The position numbers were made by a program, and so were the translations under genes. Positions 17,418 to 25,454 of a DNA stretch of 36,944 nucleotides are shown piece by piece (within the stretch, counting starts at the first letter, position 1; each line of letters begins with the position of its first letter). The DNA lies in the NCBI GenBank assembly GCA_020629005.1, contig JAHDEE010000044.1, forward strand, positions 1 through 36,944, given 5' to 3'. Under the pieces are notes generated by a model. The model made no database searches. It was not told the origin of the DNA and saw only the letters and a list, made by a program, of their open reading frames with translations. The DNA is from Chitinophagales bacterium. GTDB lineage: Bacteria > Bacteroidota > Bacteroidia > Chitinophagales > UBA2359.

Positions 17418-18263
17418 ATGACAAAGAAAATAACCTTGATGGCCCTCATTATTTGCGGGATGCTAATTTACGCCAACACCAAAACCGGACATAGCTTCAG
17501 CACCGTCCCTCCAACTGGACATGCAGGCGCCTTTGCGCTGGGAGAGCTGACCTGCGCAAAAAGTGGATGTCACAGCTCCAACGGAGCACAAAACGACGGC
17601 AGTGGCAGCTTGTCCATACAATTCCCAGCAGGAACCGAATATACACCAGGAACCTTATATGACATGGAACTTGTCATAGATGACCCTGGTTTTATGCAGT
17701 ACGGATTCCAATTAATTGCAGTTGCCGACAATGGGCAAAGCATCGGACAATTAGTCTCAACTAACAGCTTCACGACAATTACAACAGCTTCAGGGCGAGA
17801 TTACCTAAGTCACAGCAATATTCCCGATGCAATTGGAAGCAGCTATCCATTTAGCTGGCAGGCTCCTGCTAGCGACAGTGGAACCATTACATTTTTTGCC
17901 ACTGGTGTTTCTGCCGACGGCAATAATAGCCCCGCAGGAGACTGGGTATACTTTGGAGAATTGGCACTAACTCCCGCCTCTGATGCCATCGGAGATGCTC
18001 AGTTAATCAATTCTGCTAACCTTTTCCCTTCTCCGGCAAGCACTCATAGTACTCTGGAATTTACTTTGTTGAGCGAGCAGAATATTAGCATTCGTTTGCT
18101 GGATATTTCAGGTAGAACAGTGCAAAACTGGAATCCGGGACTGTTAAATGCAGGCCACCAATCGCTGAATCTTGATCTAAGTCAACAACTCACAGGCGGC
18201 CAATATATACTGCAACTACAAGCAGAAAACCAGGTCAAGGCACTGAAAATTATGGTTCAATAG
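17418..18263 (+). CDS. Choice-of-anchor V (reelin-like) T9SS-secreted protein
   Basis: The protein has 281 residues with an N-terminal signal (ITLMALIICGMLIYA). After it comes the pattern THE-TGHAGAFALGE-like 'PPTGHAGAF' and then C46-AKSG-C51-H52. The choice-of-anchor V family in Bacteroidota characteristically has a 'TGAPGE...C(S)GCH' start followed by a reelin-type beta domain; here that domain covers about residues 65-185 (YTPGTLYDMELVIDD, MQYGFQLIAV, GTITFFATGVSADGNN, GDWVYFGELAL). The last 80 residues are a T9SS sorting domain (NLFPSPASTHSTLEF, LTGGQYILQLQ). The CX4CH group could bind haem or a metal, but a standard CXXCH motif is absent. The protein is likely surface-exposed. Function is unknown. 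It is followed after 28 nt by lpxK, perhaps on the same transcript. Confidence 0.85.
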   Translation: MTKKITLMALIICGMLIYANTKTGHSFSTVPPTGHAGAFALGELTCAKSGCHSSNGAQNDGSGSLSIQFPAGTEYTPGTLYDMELVIDDPGFMQYGFQLIAVADNGQSIGQLVSTNSFTTITTASGRDYLSHSNIPDAIGSSYPFSWQAPASDSGTITFFATGVSADGNNSPAGDWVYFGELALTPASDAIGDAQLINSANLFPSPASTHSTLEFTLLSEQNISIRLLDISGRTVQNWNPGLLNAGHQSLNLDLSQQLTGGQYILQLQAENQVKALKIMVQ

Positions 18264-18291
18264 ACAATCTTTTCCAGCATAATCAGCCAAG

Positions 18292-19335
18292 GTGAGAAGA
18301 TTGCTTTTACCCTTTTCCTGGCTATTTGGCGCTTTCGTCAAATTGCGAAATCATCTCTACGATACTGGTCGTCTAAAGAGCTTTAGTTTCGATATTCCAG
18401 TCATCTCTGTTGGCAATCTAAATACCGGAGGAACAGGCAAAACACCGCATTGCCTGTTCCTCCTCCAAAAACTACAACACATCTGTAAGCCCGGCTTTGT
18501 TAGTCGCGGCTACAAAAGAAAAACACAAGGCCGTATTCTCGCTGACAAGCACAGCAGCGCATCGGATATTGGAGATGAACCAAAGCTCGTCAAATACCAT
18601 CATGAAGATATTCCTGTGATGGTAGGAGCAGAGAGAATCATGGCAATTCCAGAATTGTTGATGCAAGTTGAAGGCACAAATTGCATTGTGCTCGACGATG
18701 CCTTTCAGCATCGCAAAGTGGTTCCAGCACTTTCGATTCTTCTTACCGAATACGCAGATCTATACACGAGGGACTACCTGTTACCCGCCGGCAATCTCAG
18801 AGAGCATTCGAAAGAGTCTCGTCGTGCCGACATTATCATTGTAAGCAAATGTCCTCAGTCAATCAATTTGGCTGAAAGACAGGCAATTAGGCGGGAATTA
18901 TCTCCAAATAAAGACCAGATACTGCTATTTTCGCGGCTGAAATATATGCCAGCTTACCACCTATTGAATAAGGAGCTACTTCTTGATTGGAAACAAAAGA
19001 AAAACATCCTTCTTTGCTGTGGTATTGCCAGGAGGCAGGCATTGATTCAGTATCTGAACAGCAAAGACTTAAACCTTACGATTAAAGCCTATAGCGACCA
19101 TTTCTATTTTCTGGAAAAAGATCTCAAAAATATAGACCGGCTTTTCAACACATTGCAGGAAGATACGATCATTTTGACTACTGAAAAAGATGCAATGAGG
19201 TTCTTGTTACATGAAGACTGGATTAGAGACAGAGCCTGGCCGATATATGCGCTGCCAATACAGGTCGCCATGAGCGATGACGATAATGAACTTCTTTTTG
19301 GAGAGCTAGAAAGAGTGATTGAAAAACCCTTCTGA
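18292..19335 (+). CDS. lpxK: Tetraacyldisaccharide 4'-kinase (lipid A biosynthesis)
   Basis: LpxK phosphorylates the 4'-position of the tetraacyldisaccharide-1-phosphate intermediate to give lipid IVA on the inner face of the cytoplasmic membrane. The N-terminal membrane-associated segment (LLLPFSWLFGAFVKLRNHLY) is typical, followed by PVISVGNLNTGGTGKTPH with the Walker A loop at residues 41-51. FVSRGYKRKTQG, SDIGDEPKL, VLDDAFQHRKV and LLPAGNLREH are all conserved family blocks, and TTEKDAMRF near the C-terminus is also diagnostic. Length (347) is normal. The start is a GTG at 18292, chosen because MRRLLLPFSWLFG aligns with the family N-terminus. It is upstream of purine nucleoside phosphorylase, a pairing I recall as common in Bacteroidota, here separated by one unknown gene. 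Confidence 0.95.
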   Translation: MRRLLLPFSWLFGAFVKLRNHLYDTGRLKSFSFDIPVISVGNLNTGGTGKTPHCLFLLQKLQHICKPGFVSRGYKRKTQGRILADKHSSASDIGDEPKLVKYHHEDIPVMVGAERIMAIPELLMQVEGTNCIVLDDAFQHRKVVPALSILLTEYADLYTRDYLLPAGNLREHSKESRRADIIIVSKCPQSINLAERQAIRRELSPNKDQILLFSRLKYMPAYHLLNKELLLDWKQKKNILLCCGIARRQALIQYLNSKDLNLTIKAYSDHFYFLEKDLKNIDRLFNTLQEDTIILTTEKDAMRFLLHEDWIRDRAWPIYALPIQVAMSDDDNELLFGELERVIEKPF

Positions 19336-19521
19336 AATTGAATAAAACCTCGAATACCATGATAGCTGACAGACATAATGCTAAAAAAAAAGATTATGCA
19401 GCTTAGTCGCAGATGAGCACTGATTTGGCAGGGAATTCGTACTACATCTTGCCGTTGAGTGGAAGTAAAATTCCAGCAACATCAAACAAATCTAATTGGT
19501 GGAACTGAGGAACAGAATCGT

Positions 19522-20157
19522 ATGCAAATTCAAGAAATTCAATTATTGGCAGTGAACTGGGAAGTGGGGCTTTTCTATGCAAAGGAAGGCGAGCACATTT
19601 TTGCAATTACTCATCCTTATGACAAACTGGATAACAAGTGTTTATCCAATGAGCTTGAGCTTGAAGAAGCACTAACCCTGGGAAAGGTGGATGATATCCG
19701 ACAGGAAAAACACACCTACTTTTCATACAGCACCCTGGTGCGCTTTATCGAAGATAAAATGGAAGAAGTCTTCTATGAAGACAATGATTGCTCCATGAGC
19801 AATGAAGAATTGGAAAACTTCTTGCATGAATTGCCGCTGGAGGCAATCGAACTTTTTGTGCAGGATTTGGAAAAAGAGGTCAGCGTAAAGTGCTACTCTA
19901 TCCACCAGTACGATTTTGCCATGACCTTGTCTCAGGCCCCGGCATTAAAAAATGAGACTGAAGTTTCTGCTCGACTCGACAAAGTAATTCAATCGTTGGA
20001 AAAACATCATTTGCTCTTCGACCTTCCTAAGCCAGGAAGCATTACAGATGCTTCAGAAGAGATACAGCGTATTCCTTTGTCCGGCAGTCCTGCCGCAGAC
20101 CTGGTTCCCGAAGTAGGCCAGGCAACAGGAGACTCCAGAGAAGGCATGGCCTCTTAG
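19522..20157 (+). CDS. Hypothetical acidic cytoplasmic protein
   Basis: The ATG at 19522 is preferred over the upstream in-frame GTG at 19459, whose extra 21 residues look like leader sequence; the protein is then about 211 residues. It has no signal peptide or membrane segment and is rich in Glu and Asp. Predicted secondary structure is mixed: an opening strand pair (LLAVNWEVGLFYAKEGEHIF) and then mainly helices (STLVRFIEDKMEEVFYED, NEELENFLHELPLEAIELF). The last 50 residues are low in order and rich in Pro, Ser and Gly. I do not recognise a family. It sits between lpxK and purine nucleoside phosphorylase on the same strand. The downstream gene has its own -7 box, so co-transcription with it is not required. 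Confidence 0.62.
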   Translation: MQIQEIQLLAVNWEVGLFYAKEGEHIFAITHPYDKLDNKCLSNELELEEALTLGKVDDIRQEKHTYFSYSTLVRFIEDKMEEVFYEDNDCSMSNEELENFLHELPLEAIELFVQDLEKEVSVKCYSIHQYDFAMTLSQAPALKNETEVSARLDKVIQSLEKHHLLFDLPKPGSITDASEEIQRIPLSGSPAADLVPEVGQATGDSREGMAS

Positions 20158-20240
20158 ATTCCCAATGACAAACGATAGGTCTTTTGTGTCCGACTTAAGA
20201 TGCAATAGGGCCTTTGGCACTTTATTTTGAAGGGAGTGGC

Positions 20241-20248
20241 TAACTTTG
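20241..20248 (+). promoter_or_regulatory. Bacteroidota-type -7 box upstream of purine nucleoside phosphorylase
   Basis: TAACTTTG matches the TAnnTTTG consensus exactly and lies 17 nt before the ATG at 20266. A -33 TTTG is not at ideal spacing: TTTG at 20213-20216 is 24 nt away and TTTA at 20221 is 16 nt away. Confidence 0.55.
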
Positions 20249-20265
20249 CCGCACAAAGAAAGCAA

Positions 20266-21087
20266 ATGAACCTACTTCAAAAAATTGATGCTTCACTGAG
20301 CTACATACGCTCTATGACAGCATTCGAGCCAAAATTTGGGATTATTTTGGGCACAGGCCTGGGCAATCTGGTCGAGGAGATCGACATTGAGGTAACCATT
20401 CCTTATGAAGACATCCCACATTTCCCGCTGTCGACACTAGAATTCCATAAGGGAAAGCTACTGTTTGGAACCCTGGCTTCGAAGCCTGTAGTTGCCATGC
20501 AGGGACGCTTCCACTTCTACGAAGGCTATTCTCTAAAGGAAGTCACTTACCCTGTGAGGGTACTGAAGGCCCTGGGTATTGAAAAGCTTCTCATCTCTAA
20601 TGCGGCTGGTAGCGTGAATGAAAACATTCACACCAGCGACCTCATGATTATCAAAGACCATATAGATCTGCAACCGGAAAACCCACTTAGAGGCTTAAAT
20701 CATCCAGAACTTGGCCCCCGATTCCCAGATATGAGCGAGCCCTATGATCTATCAATGATCGAAATGGCTAAGTCTGTAGCCAAAGAGCTGGACATTGAAT
20801 GCCATACAGGAGTCTATGCCAGTGTACAAGGCCCAAATTTAGAAACCAAGGCCGAGTATGTCCACCTAAATCGTATAGGTGCTGATGCAGTAGGCATGTC
20901 TACAGTCCCGGAGGTGATCGTCGCTGTGCATAGCGGATTGCCGGTATTTGCCATCTCCGTAATAACGGATGCCAATTATCCACCGGAAATAGTTACCAAA
21001 GTGACACTGGAGGAGGTTTTAGCCGCTGCCAGGAAGGCTGAACCCAAAATGACCCTGCTTCTGAAGCAACTAATCGCTAGATTGTAG
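20266..21087 (+). CDS. punA: Purine nucleoside phosphorylase (trimeric, PNP-I type)
   Basis: This 273-residue enzyme cleaves purine ribo- or deoxyribonucleosides with phosphate to base plus (deoxy)ribose-1-phosphate in the cytosol. Seen motifs are GIILGTGLGNL (phosphate loop, about residues 26-36), MQGRFHFYEGY, LLISNAAGSVN, GVYASVQGPNLETKAEY and DAVGMSTVPEVIVAVH, followed by ISVITDAN, the Asn that reads the purine. Together these place it in the trimeric inosine-guanosine family. The ATG at 20266 is chosen over the TTG at 20227 because the TAnnTTTG promoter box lies between them and the family N-terminus aligns with LLQKIDASLSYI. It is downstream of lpxK and an unknown gene. A GTG-started envelope gene follows after 40 nt. 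Confidence 0.95.
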   Translation: MNLLQKIDASLSYIRSMTAFEPKFGIILGTGLGNLVEEIDIEVTIPYEDIPHFPLSTLEFHKGKLLFGTLASKPVVAMQGRFHFYEGYSLKEVTYPVRVLKALGIEKLLISNAAGSVNENIHTSDLMIIKDHIDLQPENPLRGLNHPELGPRFPDMSEPYDLSMIEMAKSVAKELDIECHTGVYASVQGPNLETKAEYVHLNRIGADAVGMSTVPEVIVAVHSGLPVFAISVITDANYPPEIVTKVTLEEVLAAARKAEPKMTLLLKQLIARL

Positions 21088-21127
21088 AGTATATTTCCTG
21101 CAGGGTGATAAAGTTAGTCTCTACATT

Positions 21128-21697
21128 GTGAAATCGACTTTCCTCATATTATTGTTTTCCTTGTCTACTTTGACCTGTCTGGCGCAGATTCCAATGCCGC
21201 AGAAAGTAGAACAGTCACAGGGCAAACAAGCTCCCACGATCAAATTCAATGGCCTGGGCCTGGGGGTTGGCTTGGAAGTAGCGCTATCTTCAAAACAATC
21301 GCTTTATACGGAATTAGGTTCTTCCTTCGTTTTAGATGCCACCACTGTCTACAGCACAACAGGACAACAAACGACCCAGTATGAGTTGGTGCCCTTACCC
21401 TATCTCTCGCTGGAATACCGATACTATTATAATCTGGACAAGCGCCAACACGCAAAAAGAGATGTTGATGCCTTTTGCTCAAATTATACCGGTTTCTTTG
21501 CTCGCAGGGTCAGCATCCGAAAGTACGATATCGCTTTCTGGAACTTTGCGCCTATCTGGGGCATGCAAAGGAGGTATTGGAATTTCCTCTATTTTGACGC
21601 ACATATTGGGCCCTCCATCTATATTGCCGATGAGGAGAGCTTGATTCTCCCCCACTTAAAATTTGCCATAGGCTTATCACTACAATACGGACAATGA
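21128..21697 (+). CDS. Small outer-membrane beta-barrel-like protein
   Basis: The protein has 189 residues and starts at a GTG (21128). The signal peptide KSTFLILLFSLSTLTCLA ends in a CLAQ site. The mature part alternates short amphipathic strands with turns (GLGLGVGLEVALSSKQSLY, LVPLPYLSLEYRYYYNL, WNFLYFDAHIGPSIYI) and ends HLKFAIGLSLQYGQ, where strands ending in aromatic residues are typical of outer-membrane barrels. It is too divergent to assign to a family. It overlaps the next gene by four bases (ATGA, 21694-21697), so the two products are probably made together and may be partners at the outer membrane. Confidence 0.68.
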   Translation: MKSTFLILLFSLSTLTCLAQIPMPQKVEQSQGKQAPTIKFNGLGLGVGLEVALSSKQSLYTELGSSFVLDATTVYSTTGQQTTQYELVPLPYLSLEYRYYYNLDKRQHAKRDVDAFCSNYTGFFARRVSIRKYDIAFWNFAPIWGMQRRYWNFLYFDAHIGPSIYIADEESLILPHLKFAIGLSLQYGQ

Positions 21698-23082
21698 AAA
21701 ATATTTTTTACTTCTTCGCTGTTATGCTCAGTCTTCCAGCCTTGGTCTGCCATGCGCAAGAAATTGACCTGGTGTTCCATTGGGAAGATCCTACTATCCC
21801 AGGCTCAGCAGAATACAACAATGCCTACAACGAAGTGTGGGGATTAGTAGTCGAAGGCAGAGAGTTTGCAGTCATCGGCTCTACCATGGGTACACATATT
21901 TTTGATATAACCGATATAGCCAATGTCGACAGTGTGGCATTTATTCCAGGTAAGGTAACCGGACCGGCCATCATCCACCGAGATTACCATGACTACAATG
22001 GACTTCTGTACATCGTTGCCGATGAGGGCATCAGTAGTTTGCAGATTGTGGACATAAGCCAACTTCCTGAATCTGTTGAGGTTGTTTACGATTCAGGAGA
22101 ACTAATTACCCGTGCTCACAACATCTTTATTGATACAACCGCAGCTGTCTTGTACGGATGTGGGATCTCTACCGGCACAGGCTCTTCAGTTTGGTTTGGC
22201 CAATATGATATCAGCAATGTGGAACCCGTATTTCTAAACTCCGCTCCGGAAGCAGGATACGTACACGATATGTACGTACGAGATAATATCGCTTACGTTT
22301 TAGCTGGCAGCTCAGGGGGACTCTACATCATTGATTTTACCGACCCAACTAATTACACAGTTCTTGGTAGCCTGCTCAACTATTCGGCATTTGGCCAGGG
22401 CTATACGCACTCAGGCTGGCTCTCCGATGATGGAAACACTTTCGTTTTTGCCGATGAGAATCACGGCCTGGAAATGAAAATCTGTGACGTAAGCGATCCA
22501 ACCGACATTACCGTAGAGTCTACCTGCTGGTCGGAGGTAGATGAGCAATCTATGGCACATAATCAAATGATCAAGGGAGATTTCCTTTATACGGCAAACT
22601 ACCATGATGGCCTGGTCATACACGATATTTCTAATCCGCAAGAGCCGGAATTGTTAGCAATTTATGATACTTACAGCCCCTTAGACCACGACTCTTACAG
22701 AGGGGCCTGGGGAATCTACTGCTACCTGCCCTCTGGCAGGCTACTCGTCTCAGATATGCAATATGGATTGTTCGTGTTTGAATTTGATCTGAGTATGCCG
22801 CAGGCAACTGCATTGCACGACAATAGTGAAGCCTTTGAAGCTGGGATCATGCTCAATGCAAACCAGATACAATGGTCCTGTAGCTCTTGTAAGGACGAAA
22901 CCACAACTCTTTCCCTTATTGATTTGAGCGGAAGAAGGGTGCATGAGCAGACACTGGCAGCGGGAATGAGTTCTGGTACAATTTCGGTCCCGGGGTCTTT
23001 GCCTGCTGGTGTTTTGATCGCGGAAATGAGGCAAGGCACAAAACAATTCACACAAAAAGTTATAATCGGTTCTAAGCCTTAA
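21694..23082 (+). CDS. Choice-of-anchor B / LVIVD beta-propeller protein with T9SS sorting domain
   Basis: The protein has 462 residues with a signal peptide (NIFYFFAVMLSLPALVCHAQ). The body is a series of about seven LVIVD-type blades (GTHIFDITDIANVDSV, SLQIVDISQLPES, GLYIIDFTDPTNY, EMKICDVSDPTDI, GLVIHDISNPQEP, GLFVFEFDLSM). Together with HRDYHDYNGLLYIVADEG this matches the choice-of-anchor B domain of secreted Bacteroidota proteins. The final 80 residues form a T9SS-type tail (LSLIDLSGRRVHEQTL, LPAGVLIAEMRQG, FTQKVIIG) although the usual YPNP start is missing. It is predicted to be exported and possibly surface-anchored; the ligand is unknown. It is coupled to the upstream barrel-like gene by ATGA overlap, and a new promoter box overlaps its stop codon. 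Confidence 0.85.
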   Translation: MKNIFYFFAVMLSLPALVCHAQEIDLVFHWEDPTIPGSAEYNNAYNEVWGLVVEGREFAVIGSTMGTHIFDITDIANVDSVAFIPGKVTGPAIIHRDYHDYNGLLYIVADEGISSLQIVDISQLPESVEVVYDSGELITRAHNIFIDTTAAVLYGCGISTGTGSSVWFGQYDISNVEPVFLNSAPEAGYVHDMYVRDNIAYVLAGSSGGLYIIDFTDPTNYTVLGSLLNYSAFGQGYTHSGWLSDDGNTFVFADENHGLEMKICDVSDPTDITVESTCWSEVDEQSMAHNQMIKGDFLYTANYHDGLVIHDISNPQEPELLAIYDTYSPLDHDSYRGAWGIYCYLPSGRLLVSDMQYGLFVFEFDLSMPQATALHDNSEAFEAGIMLNANQIQWSCSSCKDETTTLSLIDLSGRRVHEQTLAAGMSSGTISVPGSLPAGVLIAEMRQGTKQFTQKVIIGSKP

Positions 23083-23087
23083 CTTTG
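23080..23087 (+). promoter_or_regulatory. -7 promoter box overlapping the stop of the upstream gene
   Basis: TAACTTTG begins with the TAA stop of the choice-of-anchor B gene (23080-23082) and is a full match to TAnnTTTG. It lies 26 nt before the GTG start of the porin gene. No clear TTTG -33 box is seen at the usual spacing. The context TAACTTTGCGG closely resembles TAACTTTGCCG before the nucleoside phosphorylase gene. Confidence 0.5.
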
Positions 23088-23113
23088 CGGTCAATCCTGA
23101 CTAACCAGAATCT

Positions 23114-25057
23114 GTGCCTATCAGACGCTTTTTCATTTGCCTGAGCTGCTTGCTCTTCCTGCTTCCAACCAAGCAACTGTTTGCCCAGCTCCTGGAACGA
23201 GACACGCTTAATGTATCTGGACGTTACGAAGTGGTCGGATATACGACCGATCTGGAAAGTAAAAAACTGGTGAAACTGGATACCAGCTTGCTAAACTTTC
23301 ATCATTTCAACCCTTCGGAAAGCTGGCCATACGCCTATAGCAATCTGGGCAACCTTGGCCTGGCCAACAAAGCAATGCGCTTTAGCTATGATCGCGAACA
23401 TGGTTTTGACAGTGGATTTAGAAATTTCAGCAACTTCTTTTTTGAACCCAGAGCAGTACCCTACTTTAAAGTCAGGGCGCCCTTGACGGACCTTTACTAT
23501 GCAATCGGGGCCAGAGAAGCACAGGTATTGAAGCTCAGCCATGCCCAAACAGTGAGGAAACGACATCAGGTCGGACTTCACTATAGAAGACTGGTATCAG
23601 ACGGTCGGTACCAAAGGCAGAAGTCTGGAGTACATGCATTTTCACTTTCAGATTGGTATCAATCCAAAAATAAGCGCTACACTTTCATGGCTGCCTTGGT
23701 CTGGAACAAAGCCACACCCAGGCACAATGGTGGAGTATCTGACACTTTGCTCTTCAGCAACTATCCAAATCCCCTGGAACGAGCCGGACAAGATATCCGC
23801 CTATCTAATGCAGAATCAGTATACAATGAGATAAATTATTTCATCCGACAAGAGTACGAACTCGGCCATACTGCAGAACCTGAACGCAGCGATAGCACAG
23901 CATGGGATTTGTGGAAGGACAGCAAGCAAGGCAATGGCTTCAAACTGTTGCATGAGCTGCACATCAAGCGAAGTAGCTACCAGTATCAGGATGCGGCTGT
24001 TAGTGACGACGGTTTCTATCAAAATAACGGATTTAGGACCAGCCCATTTAGGAGCTGGGAAGATAAGTGGCGAATGCGAGAGATTGATAATCTGGCCGGA
24101 CTTGCTTATGAAAATGAGGACTCCGGCAAGCTAGCGGGAATGCGCATCAGTGCTGGCTTGCTGCATGAGTACAGTTTGTTCAGAGACACTTTGCCTAGTG
24201 GCGATTTGATTGGTTTCACAAGAAAGGACCGACAGAACAACCTCGCACTGGTAGGCAGGCTTGCCAGTGATCCCTCAGCATTGTCTTACAAGGTAATGGC
24301 AAAGTTTGGGCTACTTGGCAGTCGAGTTGGAGATCTGGAGTTGGATGGAAAAGTTGGATTGCAGGTTAATGAGACCTGGCCGCAGCTATGGGGAAGATTT
24401 CGACTTAGCAACCTTAGCCCTGCCTATCTGCACAATTGGACTTTCATGGACAACTTTCGTTGGTTCAATGATTTCAATAAAGAGCGACATGCGCTTTGGC
24501 AGCTAGGTGCCTCCTGGACAAAACTCGGTCTGGATCTAAGTTTTAGCAACCATTTGCTCGACAACTATATCATCTACGACTATGAGGCGCGCCCCATACA
24601 ATTGACCAACAGCATTACGGTACAACAATTCGATGCCCGATTATTGCTGAAGTTGGGGCGCTTCGCTTTTCAGCCGAATCTGCTGTGGCAAAACACAGGA
24701 AGCGACCAGATTGCCTTTCCTGAGTTATATCTCGCAGGTAGTGCCTGGTATGAAAACAATGTTTTCGGGGATGCCATGTTGCTGCAATTAGGGATCGAAG
24801 CCAGTATGTGGAAGGCGCACAGGGCCTACGATTATATGCCTGCAACCAATGTATTCTTCCTGACGGAAAACGAACAGATCGAACAGTATCCTTTGCTAAG
24901 CTTATTTGCTGCTGCGAAGGTAAAGCAGGCAAGGCTTTTTCTCAGCCTTAGCAATCTGTTGATGGGTTTTCCTGACAACGGCTACTATTCAGTGCATAGA
25001 TATCCTATGCAGGATCGTGGACTCAACTTCGGAGTGAGCTGGCGGTTTTATGATTGA
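23114..25057 (+). CDS. Putative porin (Porin_10-like outer-membrane protein)
   Basis: The protein has 647 residues and starts at a GTG (23114). The signal peptide FFICLSCLLFLLPTKQLFAQ is followed by LERDTLNVSGRYEVVGYTTD. The body has many alternating beta strands and aromatic girdle residues (FSYDREHGFDSGFRNF, FKVRAPLTDLYYAIGAREAQ, HQVGLHYRRLVSDGRYQRQ) and ends in a strand with a terminal aromatic (LNFGVSWRFYD). This order resembles the 'putative porin' family of Bacteroidota (PF14121, from memory), whose members are outer-membrane barrels of 600-700 residues next to nucleotide or central-metabolism genes. The substrate is unknown. It follows the LVIVD protein, so a joint role in outer-membrane transport is plausible but not shown. 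A G/T-rich tract and hairpin element copy 2 follow it. Confidence 0.86.
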   Translation: MPIRRFFICLSCLLFLLPTKQLFAQLLERDTLNVSGRYEVVGYTTDLESKKLVKLDTSLLNFHHFNPSESWPYAYSNLGNLGLANKAMRFSYDREHGFDSGFRNFSNFFFEPRAVPYFKVRAPLTDLYYAIGAREAQVLKLSHAQTVRKRHQVGLHYRRLVSDGRYQRQKSGVHAFSLSDWYQSKNKRYTFMAALVWNKATPRHNGGVSDTLLFSNYPNPLERAGQDIRLSNAESVYNEINYFIRQEYELGHTAEPERSDSTAWDLWKDSKQGNGFKLLHELHIKRSSYQYQDAAVSDDGFYQNNGFRTSPFRSWEDKWRMREIDNLAGLAYENEDSGKLAGMRISAGLLHEYSLFRDTLPSGDLIGFTRKDRQNNLALVGRLASDPSALSYKVMAKFGLLGSRVGDLELDGKVGLQVNETWPQLWGRFRLSNLSPAYLHNWTFMDNFRWFNDFNKERHALWQLGASWTKLGLDLSFSNHLLDNYIIYDYEARPIQLTNSITVQQFDARLLLKLGRFAFQPNLLWQNTGSDQIAFPELYLAGSAWYENNVFGDAMLLQLGIEASMWKAHRAYDYMPATNVFFLTENEQIEQYPLLSLFAAAKVKQARLFLSLSNLLMGFPDNGYYSVHRYPMQDRGLNFGVSWRFYD

Positions 25058-25150
25058 TTTGGTTGGTGGTTTTTGGTTTTTGGTTTTCCGGCTTCGGTTC
25101 CTGGTTCCGGTTTCGCTTTAGATGCCTGTTTTTGGTTTCTGGTTCATTGT
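25058..25150 (+). repeat. G/T-rich low-complexity tract after the porin gene
   Basis: From the porin stop to about 25150 the plus strand is nearly devoid of A and made of GGTTTTTGG-like units. GGTTGGTGGTTTTTGG at 25061-25076 has four GG runs with loops of 2, 1 and 5 nt, enough for a two-tetrad G-quadruplex in DNA or in the 3' end of the transcript. An antisense open frame here (Asn/Pro/Lys-rich) is a by-product of the composition. Confidence 0.6.
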
Positions 25151-25166
25151 GGCTAGAGGGAGAGCT

Positions 25167-25355
25167 GGTGCAAAATAGCCCCGATGGCAGTGTAAATGCA
25201 GGTGCTTTGCAGGCGACTGAGTGTGCCACTTCGGAGGGCTCCGACCTTAGGAGGAGACCACCGAAGTGGATACACGAAGCGCCTGCAAAGTGCCTGCATT
25301 GCAACGGACAGCGGGTAGGCCGTTAGCTAGAAGGGAGAAAACTTCGCTCCTAAAT
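25167..25355 (-). repeat. Dispersed ~187-bp hairpin element, copy 2 (inverted orientation)
   Basis: This copy is reversed relative to the other two: GGTGCAAAATAGCCCCG is at 25167-25183 and TTCGCTCCTAAAT (reverse of ATTTAGGAGCGAA) at 25343-25355. It is the best-paired copy. The arms 25195-25215 and 25280-25300 match at 19 of 21 positions, and the two exceptions are G-T wobbles. An inner stem, CCACTTCGG (25226-25234) with CCGAAGTGG (25261-25269), continues the hairpin. The whole stem-loop covers about 106 nt. It lies between the porin and acyl-CoA dehydrogenase genes, in the same orientation as a read-through transcript from the porin gene. Confidence 0.82.
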
Positions 25356-25454
25356 TTAGATTTCGTTTTTGCGAAACAGAGGAAAAGGACGGTCTATAGG
25401 GGCCATTTTCTAAACTTTTTGAGTCGCGAGCTGTTAATTCTAGGCATTTTGGCC

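Noticed and set aside
19360-19410. A-rich hairpin CATAAT...ATTATG as lpxK terminator
   Set aside because: The stem is only 6 A/T-rich pairs with a poly-A loop and no T-tract follows on the plus strand.
25023-25304. 93-codon minus-strand frame with an Asn/Pro/Lys-rich tail
   Set aside because: It is a by-product of the G/T-rich tract read in antisense and of the hairpin element; there is no start context or domain.
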